NCBI RefSeq assembly: GCF_902859645.1
Contig: NZ_CADIJR010000006.1
Span: forward strand, 1-64,000
DNA: 64,000 bases
Origin: Achromobacter insuavis
Lineage (GTDB): Bacteria; Pseudomonadota; Gammaproteobacteria; Burkholderiales; Burkholderiaceae_B
Reading direction: 5' to 3'
The notes beneath the pieces were generated by a model. It made no database searches. It was given only the letters and a program-made list of their open reading frames with translations, and was not told the DNA's origin. Position 1 is the first letter of the stretch, and each line of letters begins with the position of its first letter. This document shows positions 20,763-29,980 of this stretch, piece by piece. The position numbers and the translations under genes were made by a program.

Positions 20763-21980
20763 ATGCCTCCCACACCTCATACCACGCCCGATGGCCAGCC
20801 CATCGGGACGTTCGCGTTGACCTCGCGCATCGTCGCGATCGCCTTTTTCACCTTCATCTGTTACCTGGCCATCGGCCTGCCGCTCGCGGTGCTGCCCGGC
20901 TACGTGCACGGCCAGCTCGGTTACGGCTCGGTGCTGGCGGGGCTGGCCATCAGCGTGCAGTACGTAGCCACGCTGCTGAGCCGCTCGCACGCCGGCCGCA
21001 TGGCCGATACGGTCGGACCCAAGCAGACCGTGGTGATCGGCATGGCGGCCTGCGCCGCCAGCGGCGTGTTCCTGCTGCTGGCCTATGCCTTTGAGCGCAG
21101 CGCCTGGCTCAGCCTGGGCGCCATCATCGTCAGCCGGCTGGCGCTGGGCTTCGGCGAAAGCTGGGTCGGCACCGGCTCGGCCACCTGGGCGATTGCCCGG
21201 GTCGGCCCGCTGCACACGGCGCGGGTGATCTCCTGGAACGGCATCTGCACCTACGGCGGGCTGGCGCTGGGCGCGCCGCTGGGCGTCTACCTGGAAACCG
21301 AATGGAGCATGGGCGCGCTGGGCGGCGCGGTGCTGCTGCTGGGCCTGGCCGGCCTGGGGCTGGCGCTGGCGCGGGCCGCGGTGGCCATCGTCGGCGCGCA
21401 TCGCATGGCCTTCAAGAGCGTGGTGCTGCGGGTGTTCCCGCACGGCATGGCGCTGGGGCTGGGCTCGGTCGGCTTCGGCACGCTGGCGGCCTTCGTGGCG
21501 CTGTACTACGCCAGCTTCTCGTGGGAGGGCGCGGCGCACGCGCTCAGCGCGTTCGGCTGCGCCTTCATCGGCGTGCGCCTGCTGTTCGCCGGCACCATCA
21601 CGCGCTTTGGCGGCTTCAAGGTGGCGCAGGTGTCGTTCCTGGTCGAGGCTGCCGGCCTGGCGCTGCTGTGGCTGGCGCCCAATCCCACCGCCGCGCTGGT
21701 GGGCGCGGCCCTGACCGGCTGCGGCTTCGCGCTGGTGTTCCCGGCCATCGGCGTCGAGGCCGTGGCGCGCGTGCCGGCCGGCAGCCGCGGCGCCGCGCTG
21801 GGCGCGTATTCCGCCTTCCTGGACCTGGCCCTGGGCGCCACCGGTCCGGTGGCGGGCTACATCTCGGGCGGCTTCGGCTATCCGGCGATCTTCCTGGCGG
21901 CGGCGATGTCGGTGCTGCTGGGCTTCCTGATCGCGTTCGGACTGCAGCGCCACGCCAGCCGCGCGCAGGCGGCGGCCTGA
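20763..21980 (+). CDS. MFS transporter (YhhS/YfcJ type)
   Basis: The 405 residues contain twelve hydrophobic helices. The MFS motif A-like loop is SRSHAGRMADTVGPK between helices 2 and 3. The pattern LALGFGESWVGTGSATWAI in helix 5 is characteristic of the YhhS/YfcJ subgroup, reported as exporters of sugars or small molecules such as glyphosate. The substrate is not known here. It is monocistronic, with a hairpin before it and an AT-rich promoter region after it belonging to the next operon. Confidence 0.85.
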   Translation: MPPTPHTTPDGQPIGTFALTSRIVAIAFFTFICYLAIGLPLAVLPGYVHGQLGYGSVLAGLAISVQYVATLLSRSHAGRMADTVGPKQTVVIGMAACAASGVFLLLAYAFERSAWLSLGAIIVSRLALGFGESWVGTGSATWAIARVGPLHTARVISWNGICTYGGLALGAPLGVYLETEWSMGALGGAVLLLGLAGLGLALARAAVAIVGAHRMAFKSVVLRVFPHGMALGLGSVGFGTLAAFVALYYASFSWEGAAHALSAFGCAFIGVRLLFAGTITRFGGFKVAQVSFLVEAAGLALLWLAPNPTAALVGAALTGCGFALVFPAIGVEAVARVPAGSRGAALGAYSAFLDLALGATGPVAGYISGGFGYPAIFLAAAMSVLLGFLIAFGLQRHASRAQAAA

Positions 21981-22029
21981 GGTGCTTTGTTTATAACCAC
22001 AAGTCTTAAGAACATTCGATATTGATCGT

Positions 22030-22057
22030 TTGGATTCATATAACGAATTGTTAGATT
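22030..22057 (+). promoter_or_regulatory. Promoter with internal palindrome before the sulfonate-type importer
   Basis: TTGGAT (22030-22035), 16 bp, TAGATT (22052-22057). Between and over the -10 lies TAAC-N5-GTTA (22041-22053). The whole 21981-22093 gap is strikingly AT-rich for this chromosome. LysR-type regulators such as CysB or SsuR control homologous operons, but no consensus can be confirmed by eye. Confidence 0.45.
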
Positions 22058-22093
22058 AGGCCCGTTCCCCAACGCGCGCCCACGATTCGTTCC

Positions 22094-22864
22094 ATGAACC
22101 TGACTTTCGACCACGTCCACAAGCACTTCGGCGACCTGCCGGTCGTCGACGGCTTCACCAGCGAATTCAAGACCGGCGAGCTGGTCGCGCTGGTCGGCCC
22201 GTCCGGCTGCGGCAAGTCGACCCTGCTGCACCTGGCCGCCGGCCTGGAAAAACCCACGCAAGGGCAGGTGCTGGCCGACGGCAAGGCCGTGACGGGCCCG
22301 CATCCCAGCCGCACGCTGGTGTTCCAGGAACACGCGCTGTATCCATGGCTGACGCTGGAAGACAACGTGGCGCTGGCGCTGGAATTCCAGAAGACCCCCA
22401 AGAAGCGCGCCCGCGAGGCGGCGCGCGAGTGGCTGGCGCGCGTCAGCCTGGCCGGCTTCGAGCACTATTACCCGCATCAGGTGTCCGGCGGCATGCGCCA
22501 GCGCGCCGCGCTGGCCCGCGCCTTCATCGCGCAGCCGCAGACCATGCTGATGGACGAACCCTTCGGCGCGCTTGACGCGCTGACGCGCCTTGCGCTGCAG
22601 GACGTGCTGCGCCAGCTGATCGCGCAGGAAAAGCCCACCGTGCTGCTGGTGACCCACGACGTCGACGAGGCGCTGTTCCTGGCCGACCGCATCGTGGTGT
22701 TCAGCCCGCGTCCGGCGCGGGTGCTGCGCGAATTCAACCTGGCCCATCGCGCCAAGAGCCACGACCTGTCCGACCTGGCCGCCGAGAAGCGCGAGATCCT
22801 GCGCTTGCTGGGCATCGCCGTCGACGGTTCGTCGGCCCACGCCGACCTGGCGCTGGCGGCCTGA
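22094..22864 (+). CDS. ABC transporter ATPase (SsuB/TauB/NrtD type)
   Basis: The 256-residue ATPase has Walker A GPSGCGKST, signature VSGGMRQRAALARA, Walker B TMLMDEPFGALDALTR and switch VLLVTHDVDEALFLAD. This matches the nitrate/sulfonate/bicarbonate group. It energises the permease and binding protein encoded next. Being the first gene of the operon, ahead of the binding protein, is a common order for this group. Confidence 0.9.
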   Translation: MNLTFDHVHKHFGDLPVVDGFTSEFKTGELVALVGPSGCGKSTLLHLAAGLEKPTQGQVLADGKAVTGPHPSRTLVFQEHALYPWLTLEDNVALALEFQKTPKKRAREAAREWLARVSLAGFEHYYPHQVSGGMRQRAALARAFIAQPQTMLMDEPFGALDALTRLALQDVLRQLIAQEKPTVLLVTHDVDEALFLADRIVVFSPRPARVLREFNLAHRAKSHDLSDLAAEKREILRLLGIAVDGSSAHADLALAA

Positions 22865-22934
22865 TTCCCTGATTTTCCGGTTTACGGACGGCGCCACCGG
22901 CGCCGGCCATCCTCGATTCCCTGGAGCTTTTCCC

Positions 22935-23933
22935 ATGAAATTCAAGCAATGGCTGTCCCTGCCGCTGGCCGCGGCGCTCCTGGCGGCGGCGCCCGCCATG
23001 GCCGCCGAGAAATTCCGCGTCGGCTACCTGCGCGTGATGGACGATGCGCAGGCCATCGTGGCGCAGGAGGGCGGCTACTACAAGAAGGCCGGCCTGGATT
23101 CCGAGCTGATCGAGTTCAAGTCGGGCACCGACCTGATCAAGGCCATCGTCGGCGGCCAGCTGGACATCGGCGTGCTGGGCTTCACCAATGCCGTGGCCTG
23201 GGCCTCCAAGGGCGCGGACCTGAAGGTGGTGGGCGGCGCGCAGCAGGGCTACCACTCGCTGATCGTGCGCGACGATTCGGGCATCAAGGACATCGCCGGC
23301 CTGAAGGGCAAGACGCTGGCCTCGCAGGCCGAGGGCAGCACCGCCGACGTGGTGCTCAAGGGCGTGGTGCTCAAGCAGGGCAACCTGGACGCGGACGACG
23401 TCAACGTGATGGGCGTGAGCCCGGCGGTGGCGGTGCAGTCGCTGGTGGGCAAGCGCGTCGACGCGGCCTTCCTGTTCGAACCCTACGACCGCATCGCGCA
23501 GCTGGTGGCGCCGGTCAAGCAGATCTACGAAGTGGGCCAGGCCTGGCCGTTCCCGTGCATGGTGGTGATCACCTCGGGCGAGACGCTGGCCAAGCGCAAG
23601 GATGACGTCTGGAAGGCGCTGGACGCGCAGAACCAGGCCATCGCGCTGCTGCAGAAGGAACCGGCCCAGGCCTCCAAGCTGATCGCCTCGTACTTCATTG
23701 CCGAGCCCACGCTCAAGACCCTGAGCCGTGGCGAGCTGCCGCGCGAGACGGTGATCGCCGAGGCCATCAGCACGCAGGTGTTCACGCCCAAGCTGACCGA
23801 GAAGGACACCAAGCGCATGCAGGAGATCGCCGACATCCTGCAGGCCCAGGGTTCGCTCAAGACGCGCGACGGCAAGCCGTACGACGTCTCCAGCATCGTC
23901 GACCTGTCCTGGCAAGAGGCTCGCAAGCTTTGA
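22935..23933 (+). CDS. ABC transporter substrate-binding protein (SsuA/NMT1-like)
   Basis: A signal peptide (MKFKQWLSLPLAAALLAAAP to AMA) precedes a 310-residue mature protein of the NMT1/THI5-like fold. Family elements are AEKFRVGYLRVMDDAQAIVA, GTDLIKAIVGGQLDIGVLGF and GLKGKTLASQAEGSTAD. Such proteins bind aliphatic sulfonates, taurine, nitrate or pyrimidines in the periplasm. The ligand cannot be decided from the sequence. A clear GGAGC precedes the ATG. Confidence 0.88.
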   Translation: MKFKQWLSLPLAAALLAAAPAMAAEKFRVGYLRVMDDAQAIVAQEGGYYKKAGLDSELIEFKSGTDLIKAIVGGQLDIGVLGFTNAVAWASKGADLKVVGGAQQGYHSLIVRDDSGIKDIAGLKGKTLASQAEGSTADVVLKGVVLKQGNLDADDVNVMGVSPAVAVQSLVGKRVDAAFLFEPYDRIAQLVAPVKQIYEVGQAWPFPCMVVITSGETLAKRKDDVWKALDAQNQAIALLQKEPAQASKLIASYFIAEPTLKTLSRGELPRETVIAEAISTQVFTPKLTEKDTKRMQEIADILQAQGSLKTRDGKPYDVSSIVDLSWQEARKL

Positions 23934-24703
23934 GCGCATCGACCCGTGTGACCGGCGCCCGCAAGCATCTGGCGGGCGTGCTGGGCGTCCTGTTCATCCT
24001 GGCGCTGTGGCAGGCGGCGGCGTTCGCCTTGCCCGACTTCCTGATGCCGGGCGTGCCGGCGGTGCTCGAACGCCTGTTTGAAGACCTGGGCAAGCAATCG
24101 TTCCACCAGAGCCTGATGGGCACGCTGGGCCGGCTGGGCGCGGGCTACGGCCTGGCGCTTGCGGCGGGCATCGGCTTCGGCCTGGTGGCGGCGGTGCTGT
24201 TCTTCTTTCGCGAAGTGCTGCGCAGCGCCATCGTCATCCTGCAGTCGATTCCGTCGATCGCCTGGGTGCCGCTGTTCCTGATCGTGATGGGCTTCGGCAG
24301 CACGCCGATCATCGTGGTGGTGGCGCTGTCGGCGTTCTTCCCGGCGGCCCTGAGCGTGATGAACGCCACCGAGTCGGTGCAGCGCGTGCACGTCTCGGCC
24401 GCCCGCGTCATGGGCGCCACGCCCTGGGGCCTGGTCAAGCGCGTGTACCTGCCGGCCGTCATGCCCGAGCTGATCACCGGCGCCCAGCTGGCGTTCGGCA
24501 ACGCCTGGCGCGCGCTGATTTCGGCCGAGATGCTGATCGGCTTCGGCAAGGGCCTGGGCCGTTCGCTGGCCTATTCGGGCGAGATCGCCGACATGACCGG
24601 CGTGATGACCAACATCCTGGTCATCGCGGTGCTGGCCGCGCTGATCGACCAGTTCGTGCTCGAGAACCTCAAGCACCGGCTGCTGCGCTACCAGTACGTG
24701 TGA
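23930..24703 (+). CDS. ABC transporter permease (SsuC type)
   Basis: The 257-residue protein has six helices. The EAA loop is seen in VHVSAARVMGATPWGLVKRVYLPA, followed by LPAVMPELITGAQLAFGNAW as in SsuC/TauC. The start is TTG at 23930, overlapping the TGA of the binding-protein gene by 4 bp; no ATG is suitable. It forms the membrane channel with the ATPase above. Confidence 0.9.
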   Translation: MSASTRVTGARKHLAGVLGVLFILALWQAAAFALPDFLMPGVPAVLERLFEDLGKQSFHQSLMGTLGRLGAGYGLALAAGIGFGLVAAVLFFFREVLRSAIVILQSIPSIAWVPLFLIVMGFGSTPIIVVVALSAFFPAALSVMNATESVQRVHVSAARVMGATPWGLVKRVYLPAVMPELITGAQLAFGNAWRALISAEMLIGFGKGLGRSLAYSGEIADMTGVMTNILVIAVLAALIDQFVLENLKHRLLRYQYV

Positions 24704-24711
24704 GGCCAGGG

Positions 24712-25527
24712 ATGCGGCGCGCGTTTTGTCTCCTGATCGGCGTATCGGCCTTGCTGTCCGCGGCTAGCGGCGCGGCGCCGGCCGACGGCCTGGCGGCCGC
24801 GCGCCAGCGCGGCGAGCTGGTGGTGGGCGTGCCGTACCTGGCGCCCGCGCCGGCGGCCGGCGCCAAGATCCGCACCCCCGAAGGGCTGGACCTCGCCATG
24901 GCCGAGAAGCTGGCGCAGGATCTGGGCCTGCCGTTCAGCCTGCGGCAGGTGGCGGCCGCCGACGCGGCCCGCCTGCTGGCCGCCGGCGAGGTCGACGTGG
25001 TGCTGGCCGACCGCGCGCAGCCGGGGCAGGCGCTGCCCGCGTCGCTGGCGGCGGTCGCCACCGGCTACGCCGCGCGTCCCAAGGCCGTGATCCGCAGCGA
25101 TACCCGCATGCGCCAGGGCAGCGATGCCCGCGGCCGCAGCGTCTGCATGGCCGAGGCCGCCGTCGGCGCGCAGGCGCTGGCCCGCAGCTGGGGCGCGGTG
25201 GTGCGCACCTACCGCGTGCCGTCGGACGCGCTGGTGGCGGTGCGCGAAGGCGGCTGCGACATCGGCCTGGTCGACGACGCGGTGTGGGAGCCGCTGATGC
25301 GCTTTCCCGAATGGAAGAAATTCTCGGCCACGCTGGGCGCCGACGGCGCCCGCCAGGAACGCGTGTGGCTGCTGCCGGCGGCCGACACCGCCACGCAGGC
25401 CTGGCTCGATGCGCGCATGCGCGAATGGGCGCGGGCCGGCGCCTGGAAGGCCCTGCCGGCCAAGTGGGCGCGCGACGTGGCCTTCGACGTCTACCTGGAC
25501 CAGGAAGTCGCCGACTGCCACGGCTGA
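24712..25527 (+). CDS. Second periplasmic binding protein (family 3-like)
   Basis: The 271 residues include a signal peptide (CLLIGVSALLSAASGAAPADG) and a family 3 solute-binding fold: RGELVVGVPYLAP, PEGLDLAMAEKLAQDLGL, LAAGEVDVVLADR. Two Cys, in RSVCMAEAAV and REGGCDIGLVDD, could form a disulfide. It lies 8 bp after the permease stop (24703), so it is in the same operon, although it belongs to a different binding-protein family from the SsuA-like one. It resembles the ABC-type proteins found beside quinoprotein dehydrogenases; the family assignment is moderate and the ligand unknown. Confidence 0.7.
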   Translation: MRRAFCLLIGVSALLSAASGAAPADGLAAARQRGELVVGVPYLAPAPAAGAKIRTPEGLDLAMAEKLAQDLGLPFSLRQVAAADAARLLAAGEVDVVLADRAQPGQALPASLAAVATGYAARPKAVIRSDTRMRQGSDARGRSVCMAEAAVGAQALARSWGAVVRTYRVPSDALVAVREGGCDIGLVDDAVWEPLMRFPEWKKFSATLGADGARQERVWLLPAADTATQAWLDARMREWARAGAWKALPAKWARDVAFDVYLDQEVADCHG

Positions 25528-25597
25528 GGCCCGCGCGCCGGAGCCGTCCGTCCTGGCCGCGCCAGGCGCGGCCGGGGTCCGGCCTGGATCCGGCCCT

Positions 25598-25603
25598 TAC
25601 AAT
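25598..25603 (+). promoter_or_regulatory. -10 box of yigZ
   Basis: TACAAT ends only 8 bp before the ATG at 25612, and no Shine-Dalgarno sequence lies between. Transcription would begin at or within two bases of the start codon, giving a leaderless or nearly leaderless mRNA. No good -35 box is seen. Confidence 0.45.
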
Positions 25604-25611
25604 GCCGGGCT

Positions 25612-26199
25612 ATGACCACCACCTTGACCGCTGTCTGCTCGCACGAGGAAGACATCAAGAAAAGCCGCTTCGTCGCGCATGCCGCGCCCGTCTCCAGCAT
25701 CGACGAGGCCATGGCGTTCTTCGCGGCGCACAGCGACCCCGAGGCCACCCACAACTGCTGGGCCTACCGCATCGGCCAGGAATACCGCTTCAATGACGAT
25801 GGCGAGCCCGGCGGCACGGCCGGACGCCCGATCCTGCAGGCGATCGAAGGGCAGGGCATGGACCGCGTGGCGGTGCTGGTGGTGCGCTGGTTCGGGGGCG
25901 TCAAGCTGGGCGCCGGCGGGCTGGTGCGGGCCTATGGCGGTTGCGCCGCCAACTGCCTGCGCAACGGTCCGCGCGCCGAGATCGTGGACCTGGCCACGGT
26001 GGCGTGCGCCTGCGGCTTCGCCGAGCTGCCGCTATTGAAGTCGCGGCTGGCGCAGGCCGGCGCGGTGATCGTGCAGGAGGATTTCAGCGCCGACGGCGTG
26101 GCGTTGCGCTTCACGGTGCCGCGCGACGCCGTGGCCGACCTGGAGATGACGGCGGCCAACATCACGCGCGGCCGCTCGGCCTGGGAACAACTGGCGTGA
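25612..26199 (+). CDS. yigZ: YigZ/IMPACT-family protein
   Basis: The 195-residue protein matches the UPF0029 family: KKSRFVAHAAPVSSIDEAMA, then NCWAYRIGQEYRFNDDGEPG, then the most conserved block VLVVRWFGGVKLGAGGLVRAYG. Eukaryotic IMPACT binds the translation regulator GCN1. The bacterial role is uncertain and may involve ribosome or nucleic-acid binding. The first residues follow immediately from a TACAAT -10 box. Confidence 0.9.
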   Translation: MTTTLTAVCSHEEDIKKSRFVAHAAPVSSIDEAMAFFAAHSDPEATHNCWAYRIGQEYRFNDDGEPGGTAGRPILQAIEGQGMDRVAVLVVRWFGGVKLGAGGLVRAYGGCAANCLRNGPRAEIVDLATVACACGFAELPLLKSRLAQAGAVIVQEDFSADGVALRFTVPRDAVADLEMTAANITRGRSAWEQLA

Positions 26200-26205
26200 A
26201 AAACA

Positions 26206-26227
26206 CAAGGGCCCCGAGGGGCCCTTG
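26206..26227 (-). terminator. Terminator of the thioredoxin gene
   Basis: CAAGGGCCCC (26206-26215) pairs with GGGGCCCTTG (26218-26227). On the minus strand the stem is followed by TGTTTTTC, so it terminates trx. On the plus strand it may also slow polymerase leaving yigZ. Confidence 0.75.
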
Positions 26228-26231
26228 CGCA

Positions 26232-26606
26232 TCACGCGTCCTGGCTGTCCTGGGCCGCGGCGATTTCCTGGTGGACCTTTTCCATGTCCACTTCCTTGAT
26301 CTTGGCAAGCAGCTCATTGAGCTGGCCGCCCGACAAGGCGCCCGGTTGCGAGAACAGCAGGACCTTTTCACGGAACACCATCAGCGTGGGAATCGAACGG
26401 ATGCCCAGCGCGCCGGCCAGTTCCTGCTCGACGTCGGTGTTGACCTTGGCGAACGTGACGTCCGGATGCTCGGTGGCGGCCTGCTCGAAGACCGGGGCGA
26501 AACCGCGGCACGGGCCACACCAGGGCGCCCAGAAGTCCACGATCAGGGTGCCGTCCGGCGTGATGGCTTCCTGGAAAGTGTCTTTGGTCAGTTCAACAAT
26601 ACTCAT
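26232..26606 (-). CDS. trxA: Thioredoxin
   Basis: The 124-residue protein has the active site APWCGPCRGF (Cys30 and Cys33), the cis-Pro in SIPTLMVF, and the N-terminal IVELTKDTFQEAI. It reduces protein disulfides in the cytoplasm with thioredoxin reductase. It carries a C-terminal extension of about 15 charged residues (KVHQEIAAAQDSQDA) beyond E. coli TrxA. The CRGF after the CPC pair, in place of CKMI, marks it as a TrxA paralogue or TrxC-like form rather than the main TrxA; that is uncertain. Confidence 0.88.
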   Translation of the reverse strand: MSIVELTKDTFQEAITPDGTLIVDFWAPWCGPCRGFAPVFEQAATEHPDVTFAKVNTDVEQELAGALGIRSIPTLMVFREKVLLFSQPGALSGGQLNELLAKIKEVDMEKVHQEIAAAQDSQDA

Positions 26607-26806
26607 TTTGGATCCTTGCCGCTGGCGCGGCGCAAAAAGTCGATATCAGCGGCGCGGGGGAGGCATGCCCCGAACCGGATTCGGCGACGCGGTATTGCCG
26701 GTCCTGCCAGTCCATAGTAGAGCGGGGACCGGTCACGTCGCAATGGTTGGCGCTGTGGCGAGCGCAGTCTGCGGGGCTTGCGGGGCTGGCGGCGGGGCCG
26801 CCGGCC

Positions 26807-27829
26807 TCACGCCGCGGTTGTTGTGGACATGCCGTCGCGCTGCTTGAGCGCGGCGACGATCTCGAAGGAACGCAGGCGATCGGCAATATCGAAGAAATCG
26901 GACACGATCATGACTTCGTCGGCTTCCGTTTCGGCCACCAGGGCCTCCAGCCGGCGCTTGACGGTCTCGGGGCCGCCGACGATGGCGGCGCCCAGGCGCT
27001 GGTTCACGGCCTCGCGTTCCCACTCGTTCCAGAGCCCGTCCATGCTGTCGACCGGCGGCTGCAGCTGCAGGCGGTTGCCGCGCACCAGCGACAGGAACTT
27101 GAGTTGCTGCGTGGTGGCCTGGCGGCGGGCTTCCTCGTCGGTCGCCGCGGCGATCACCGGCACGCCGATCATGGCGTAGGGGCGGGCCAGCGTCTCGGAC
27201 GGTTTGAACAGGTGGCGATACAGGCGCATCGCCGCCATGCCCTCGGGCGAGAAGTGGCCGGCGAACGAGAACGGCAGGCCCAGCTCGGCCGCCAGCCGGG
27301 CGCTGAAGTCGCTCGAACCCAGCAGCCAGATGGGGATGTCCAGGCCTTCGCCGGGAATCGCGCGCACCGGCTGGCCGGGACGCGAGGGCGCGAGAAATCC
27401 GCGCAGTTCCTCGACCAGCGCCGGGAATTCCAGGCCGCTGCGCGGACCGCGGCGCAGCGCGTGCTGCGTGGCGCCGTCGCTGCCGGGCGCGCGGCCCAGG
27501 CCCAGGTCGATGCGGCCGGGGTACAGGGTTTCGAGCGTGCCGAACTGCTCGGCGATGATCAGCGGCGCATGGTTGGGCAGCATCACGCCGCCCGAACCGA
27601 CGCGCAGCGTCGAGGTGTGCCCGGCGATGTGGCCGATCAGCACCGCCGTGGCGCTGCTGGCCACGCCGTTGATGTTGTGGTGCTCGGCCAGCCAGAAGCG
27701 CTTGTAGCCCAGGCGTTCGACGTGCTGCGCCACCGCCACGCTGTTGCGGAAGGCGTCGGCGGCATCGCGGCCTTGCACGATCGGCGCCAGGTCCAGCACC
27801 GAGAAGGGGATACGGGCGAGGGTGCTCAT
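26807..27829 (-). CDS. LLM-class flavin-dependent oxidoreductase (YhbW-like)
   Basis: The 340-residue protein belongs to the bacterial luciferase-like family. Seen are [34 protein letters not shown], the flavin-binding [20 protein letters not shown], and [13 protein letters not shown]. These occur in the same order as in E. coli YhbW (MsnO8 subfamily). Such enzymes use FMNH2 supplied by a reductase to oxygenate small substrates. The substrate is unknown and no reductase gene is adjacent. Confidence 0.87.
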   Translation of the reverse strand: MSTLARIPFSVLDLAPIVQGRDAADAFRNSVAVAQHVERLGYKRFWLAEHHNINGVASSATAVLIGHIAGHTSTLRVGSGGVMLPNHAPLIIAEQFGTLETLYPGRIDLGLGRAPGSDGATQHALRRGPRSGLEFPALVEELRGFLAPSRPGQPVRAIPGEGLDIPIWLLGSSDFSARLAAELGLPFSFAGHFSPEGMAAMRLYRHLFKPSETLARPYAMIGVPVIAAATDEEARRQATTQQLKFLSLVRGNRLQLQPPVDSMDGLWNEWEREAVNQRLGAAIVGGPETVKRRLEALVAETEADEVMIVSDFFDIADRLRSFEIVAALKQRDGMSTTTAA

Positions 27830-28138
27830 GCGCGGCGCTCGCGGCGGCGGGGACAGGAGGAATGCGGGGTGTGGCGAGACAAGGTCGGCTCCATAGTCTT
27901 ATATACATGGGGAGTGTATCGGCGAATTCAACCGCCTCCGACAGCAACCATGAGGGCCGGCGGGTTGATAGCGGACCTCAATGGCGGCGATTGGCTGGGG
28001 CAGGTGCGGACCCTGCCGGCTTCACCGGTGCGCCTGTCACTGTCGGGGTTCCGCGTCGCACTTGCCGCGCTTTGGCGAGACGTGGGCAGGCGATTCGCGA
28101 GATGATGCGGTTTTCTTCGATATCCGCGGGAGACACGC
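27830..28138. other. Divergent intergenic region with ATACA palindrome
   Basis: ATACA (27903-27907) and TGTAT (27915-27919) form an inverted repeat with a 7-bp spacer in an otherwise GC-rich 309-bp gap. On the minus strand TTGAAT lies 17-19 bp before ATGTATATA, so the palindrome sits inside a candidate promoter of the luciferase-like gene. An operator is plausible. No gene is supported here. Confidence 0.35.
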
Positions 28139-28495
28139 ATGGGCGCCACCGGCCACAACCACCAGATCGACAACATCGAATTCAACGTCGCCGACATCGC
28201 GCGCAGCAAGCGCTTCTATGGCGACGCCTTCGGCTGGTCGTTCACCGACTACGGGCCGACCTACACCGAATTCACCGATGGCCGCCTGAAGGGCGGTTTC
28301 ACCACCGGCGAGCCGGTGCGCCCGGGCGGGCCGCTGGTGATCCTGTACGCCGACGACCTGGCCGACGCGCAGCGCCGCGTGACGGCGGCGGGCGGCCGCA
28401 TCAGCCGCGAGGCCTTCGATTTCCCCGGCGGCCGCCGCTTCCACTTCGCCGACCTCGATGGCTATGAACTCGCGGTCTGGACCGTCGTGGTCTGA
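28139..28495 (+). CDS. VOC-family (glyoxalase/bleomycin-resistance-like) protein
   Basis: The 118-residue protein has a single VOC module: HNHQIDNIEFNVADIARSKR, FYGDAFGWSFTDYGPTYTEF, GPLVILYADDLADAQRRV and FHFADLDGYELAVWT. The metal-ligand pattern (His near 8, Glu in the final strand DGYELAVW) is kept. It may be an enzyme or a binding protein; the substrate is unknown. GGGAGACACGC just upstream serves as ribosome binding site. Confidence 0.85.
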   Translation: MGATGHNHQIDNIEFNVADIARSKRFYGDAFGWSFTDYGPTYTEFTDGRLKGGFTTGEPVRPGGPLVILYADDLADAQRRVTAAGGRISREAFDFPGGRRFHFADLDGYELAVWTVVV

Positions 28496-28521
28496 CGGCG
28501 GGGACGCGCGCCGGCATGAAA

Positions 28522-28556
28522 AAACCGCCGCCTTCCGGATCGGAAGCGCGGCGGTT
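28522..28556 (-). terminator. Terminator of the purine permease gene
   Basis: AAACCGCCGCCTTCC (28522-28536) pairs with GGAAGCGCGGCGGTTT (28542-28556), with one unpaired base. On the minus strand a run of six T follows. It can also act on the convergent VOC gene. Confidence 0.8.
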
Positions 28557-28579
28557 TCGCATGGCGCGTCTGGCGGACG

Positions 28580-29872
28580 TTATTCCGGGAAGAACGCGTA
28601 GCGGATCACGAACAGGATCGCCACCAGCCAGGTGGCCGGATGCACGTCGCGCACGCGGCCCGTGGCGGTCTTGAGCACCACGTAGCTGATGAAGCCGAAG
28701 GCGATGCCGTTGGCGATGGAGTAGGTGAACGGCATCACCAGCGCGGTCAGCGCGGCCGGGGTGGCTTCGCAGACGTCGTTCCAGTCGATGTCGATCAGCT
28801 CGCGCATCATCAGGCCGGCCACGTAGAGCAGCGCGGGCGCGGTGGCGTAGGCGGGCACGGCGCCGGCCAGCGGCGAGATGAACAGCGCGGCCAGGAACAG
28901 CAGGGCCACGACCAGGGCGGTCAGGCCGGTGCGGCCGCCGGCCTGCACGCCCGAGGCGCTTTCGACGTAGGCGGTGGTGCTGCTGGTGCCCAGCATCGAG
29001 CCGGCGACGATGGCGGTGCTGTCGGCGAACAGCGCGCGGCCCAGGCGGTTGGGGCGACCCTCCGGCATCAGGCCGGCGCGCTTGGCCACGCCCACCAGCG
29101 TGCCGGTGGCGTCGAACACCTCGACCAGCACGAACACCAGGATGACGTGCACGAAGCCGGTGTGCAGCGCGCCCAGGATGTCCATCTTGAACAGCGTCGG
29201 CGCCAGGCTCGGCGGCGCCGCGAACACGCCCTTGAATTCGTTGTAGCCCAGCGCCATCGACAGCACCGTGACCACCAGGATGCCGATCAGGATGGCGCCG
29301 CGCACGCGCAGCGCGTCCAGCGAGGCGATGATGAAAAAGCCCAGGATGGCGAACAGCGGTCCCGGCGTGGTCAGGTCGCCCAGCGTCACCTTGGTGGCCG
29401 GATGCGCCACCACGATGCCGGCGCTCGACAGCGCGATAATGGCCAGGAACAGGCCGATACCGGCGGCGATGGCGCTGCGCAGCGAATGCGGAATGCCCTT
29501 GACCAGCCAGACCCGGATGCCCGAGATGGTCAGGATCAGGAAGATCACGCCCGAGATGAACACGGCGCCCAGCGCCTGCTCCCAGGTGTAGCCCATGGTC
29601 TTGACCACGGTGAAGGCGAAGAAGGCGTTCAGCCCCATGCCCGGCGCCATGCCGATCGGCCAGTTGGCGATCAGCGCCATCACCAGCGAGCCCAGCGCGG
29701 CGGCCAGGCAGGTGGCGACGAACACGGCGTTGCGGTCCATGCCGGTGGACGACAGGATGTCCGGGTTCACGAAGATGATGTACGACATCGTCAGGAATGT
29801 CGTCAGGCCGGCCACGATCTCGGTTCTCGCGGTCGTGCCGTGTTCACGCAGGTTGAATAGCTTCTCCAGCAT
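28580..29872 (-). CDS. NCS2-family guanine/hypoxanthine permease (AzgA/GhxP type)
   Basis: With the ATG at 29872 ([20 protein letters not shown]) the protein has 430 residues, the family norm; GGGGATAAG precedes it. The hallmark opening [20 protein letters not shown] and [11 protein letters not shown], then [15 protein letters not shown] and [20 protein letters not shown], identify the AzgA-like purine/proton symporters. It takes up guanine, hypoxanthine or adenine at the inner membrane. It is divergent from tsaD and has its own terminator. Confidence 0.92.
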   Translation of the reverse strand: MLEKLFNLREHGTTARTEIVAGLTTFLTMSYIIFVNPDILSSTGMDRNAVFVATCLAAALGSLVMALIANWPIGMAPGMGLNAFFAFTVVKTMGYTWEQALGAVFISGVIFLILTISGIRVWLVKGIPHSLRSAIAAGIGLFLAIIALSSAGIVVAHPATKVTLGDLTTPGPLFAILGFFIIASLDALRVRGAILIGILVVTVLSMALGYNEFKGVFAAPPSLAPTLFKMDILGALHTGFVHVILVFVLVEVFDATGTLVGVAKRAGLMPEGRPNRLGRALFADSTAIVAGSMLGTSSTTAYVESASGVQAGGRTGLTALVVALLFLAALFISPLAGAVPAYATAPALLYVAGLMMRELIDIDWNDVCEATPAALTALVMPFTYSIANGIAFGFISYVVLKTATGRVRDVHPATWLVAILFVIRYAFFPE

Positions 29873-29980
29873 TCTTATCCCCAGGGTGCTTGCAGGCTCG
29901 GTTTGTCGGGAGGGGGCGTTGCCGCCCTCGGTCATTTTGTAAACGGGCGTATTTTCGCATCAGTTGTAAACTCTGCCGCC

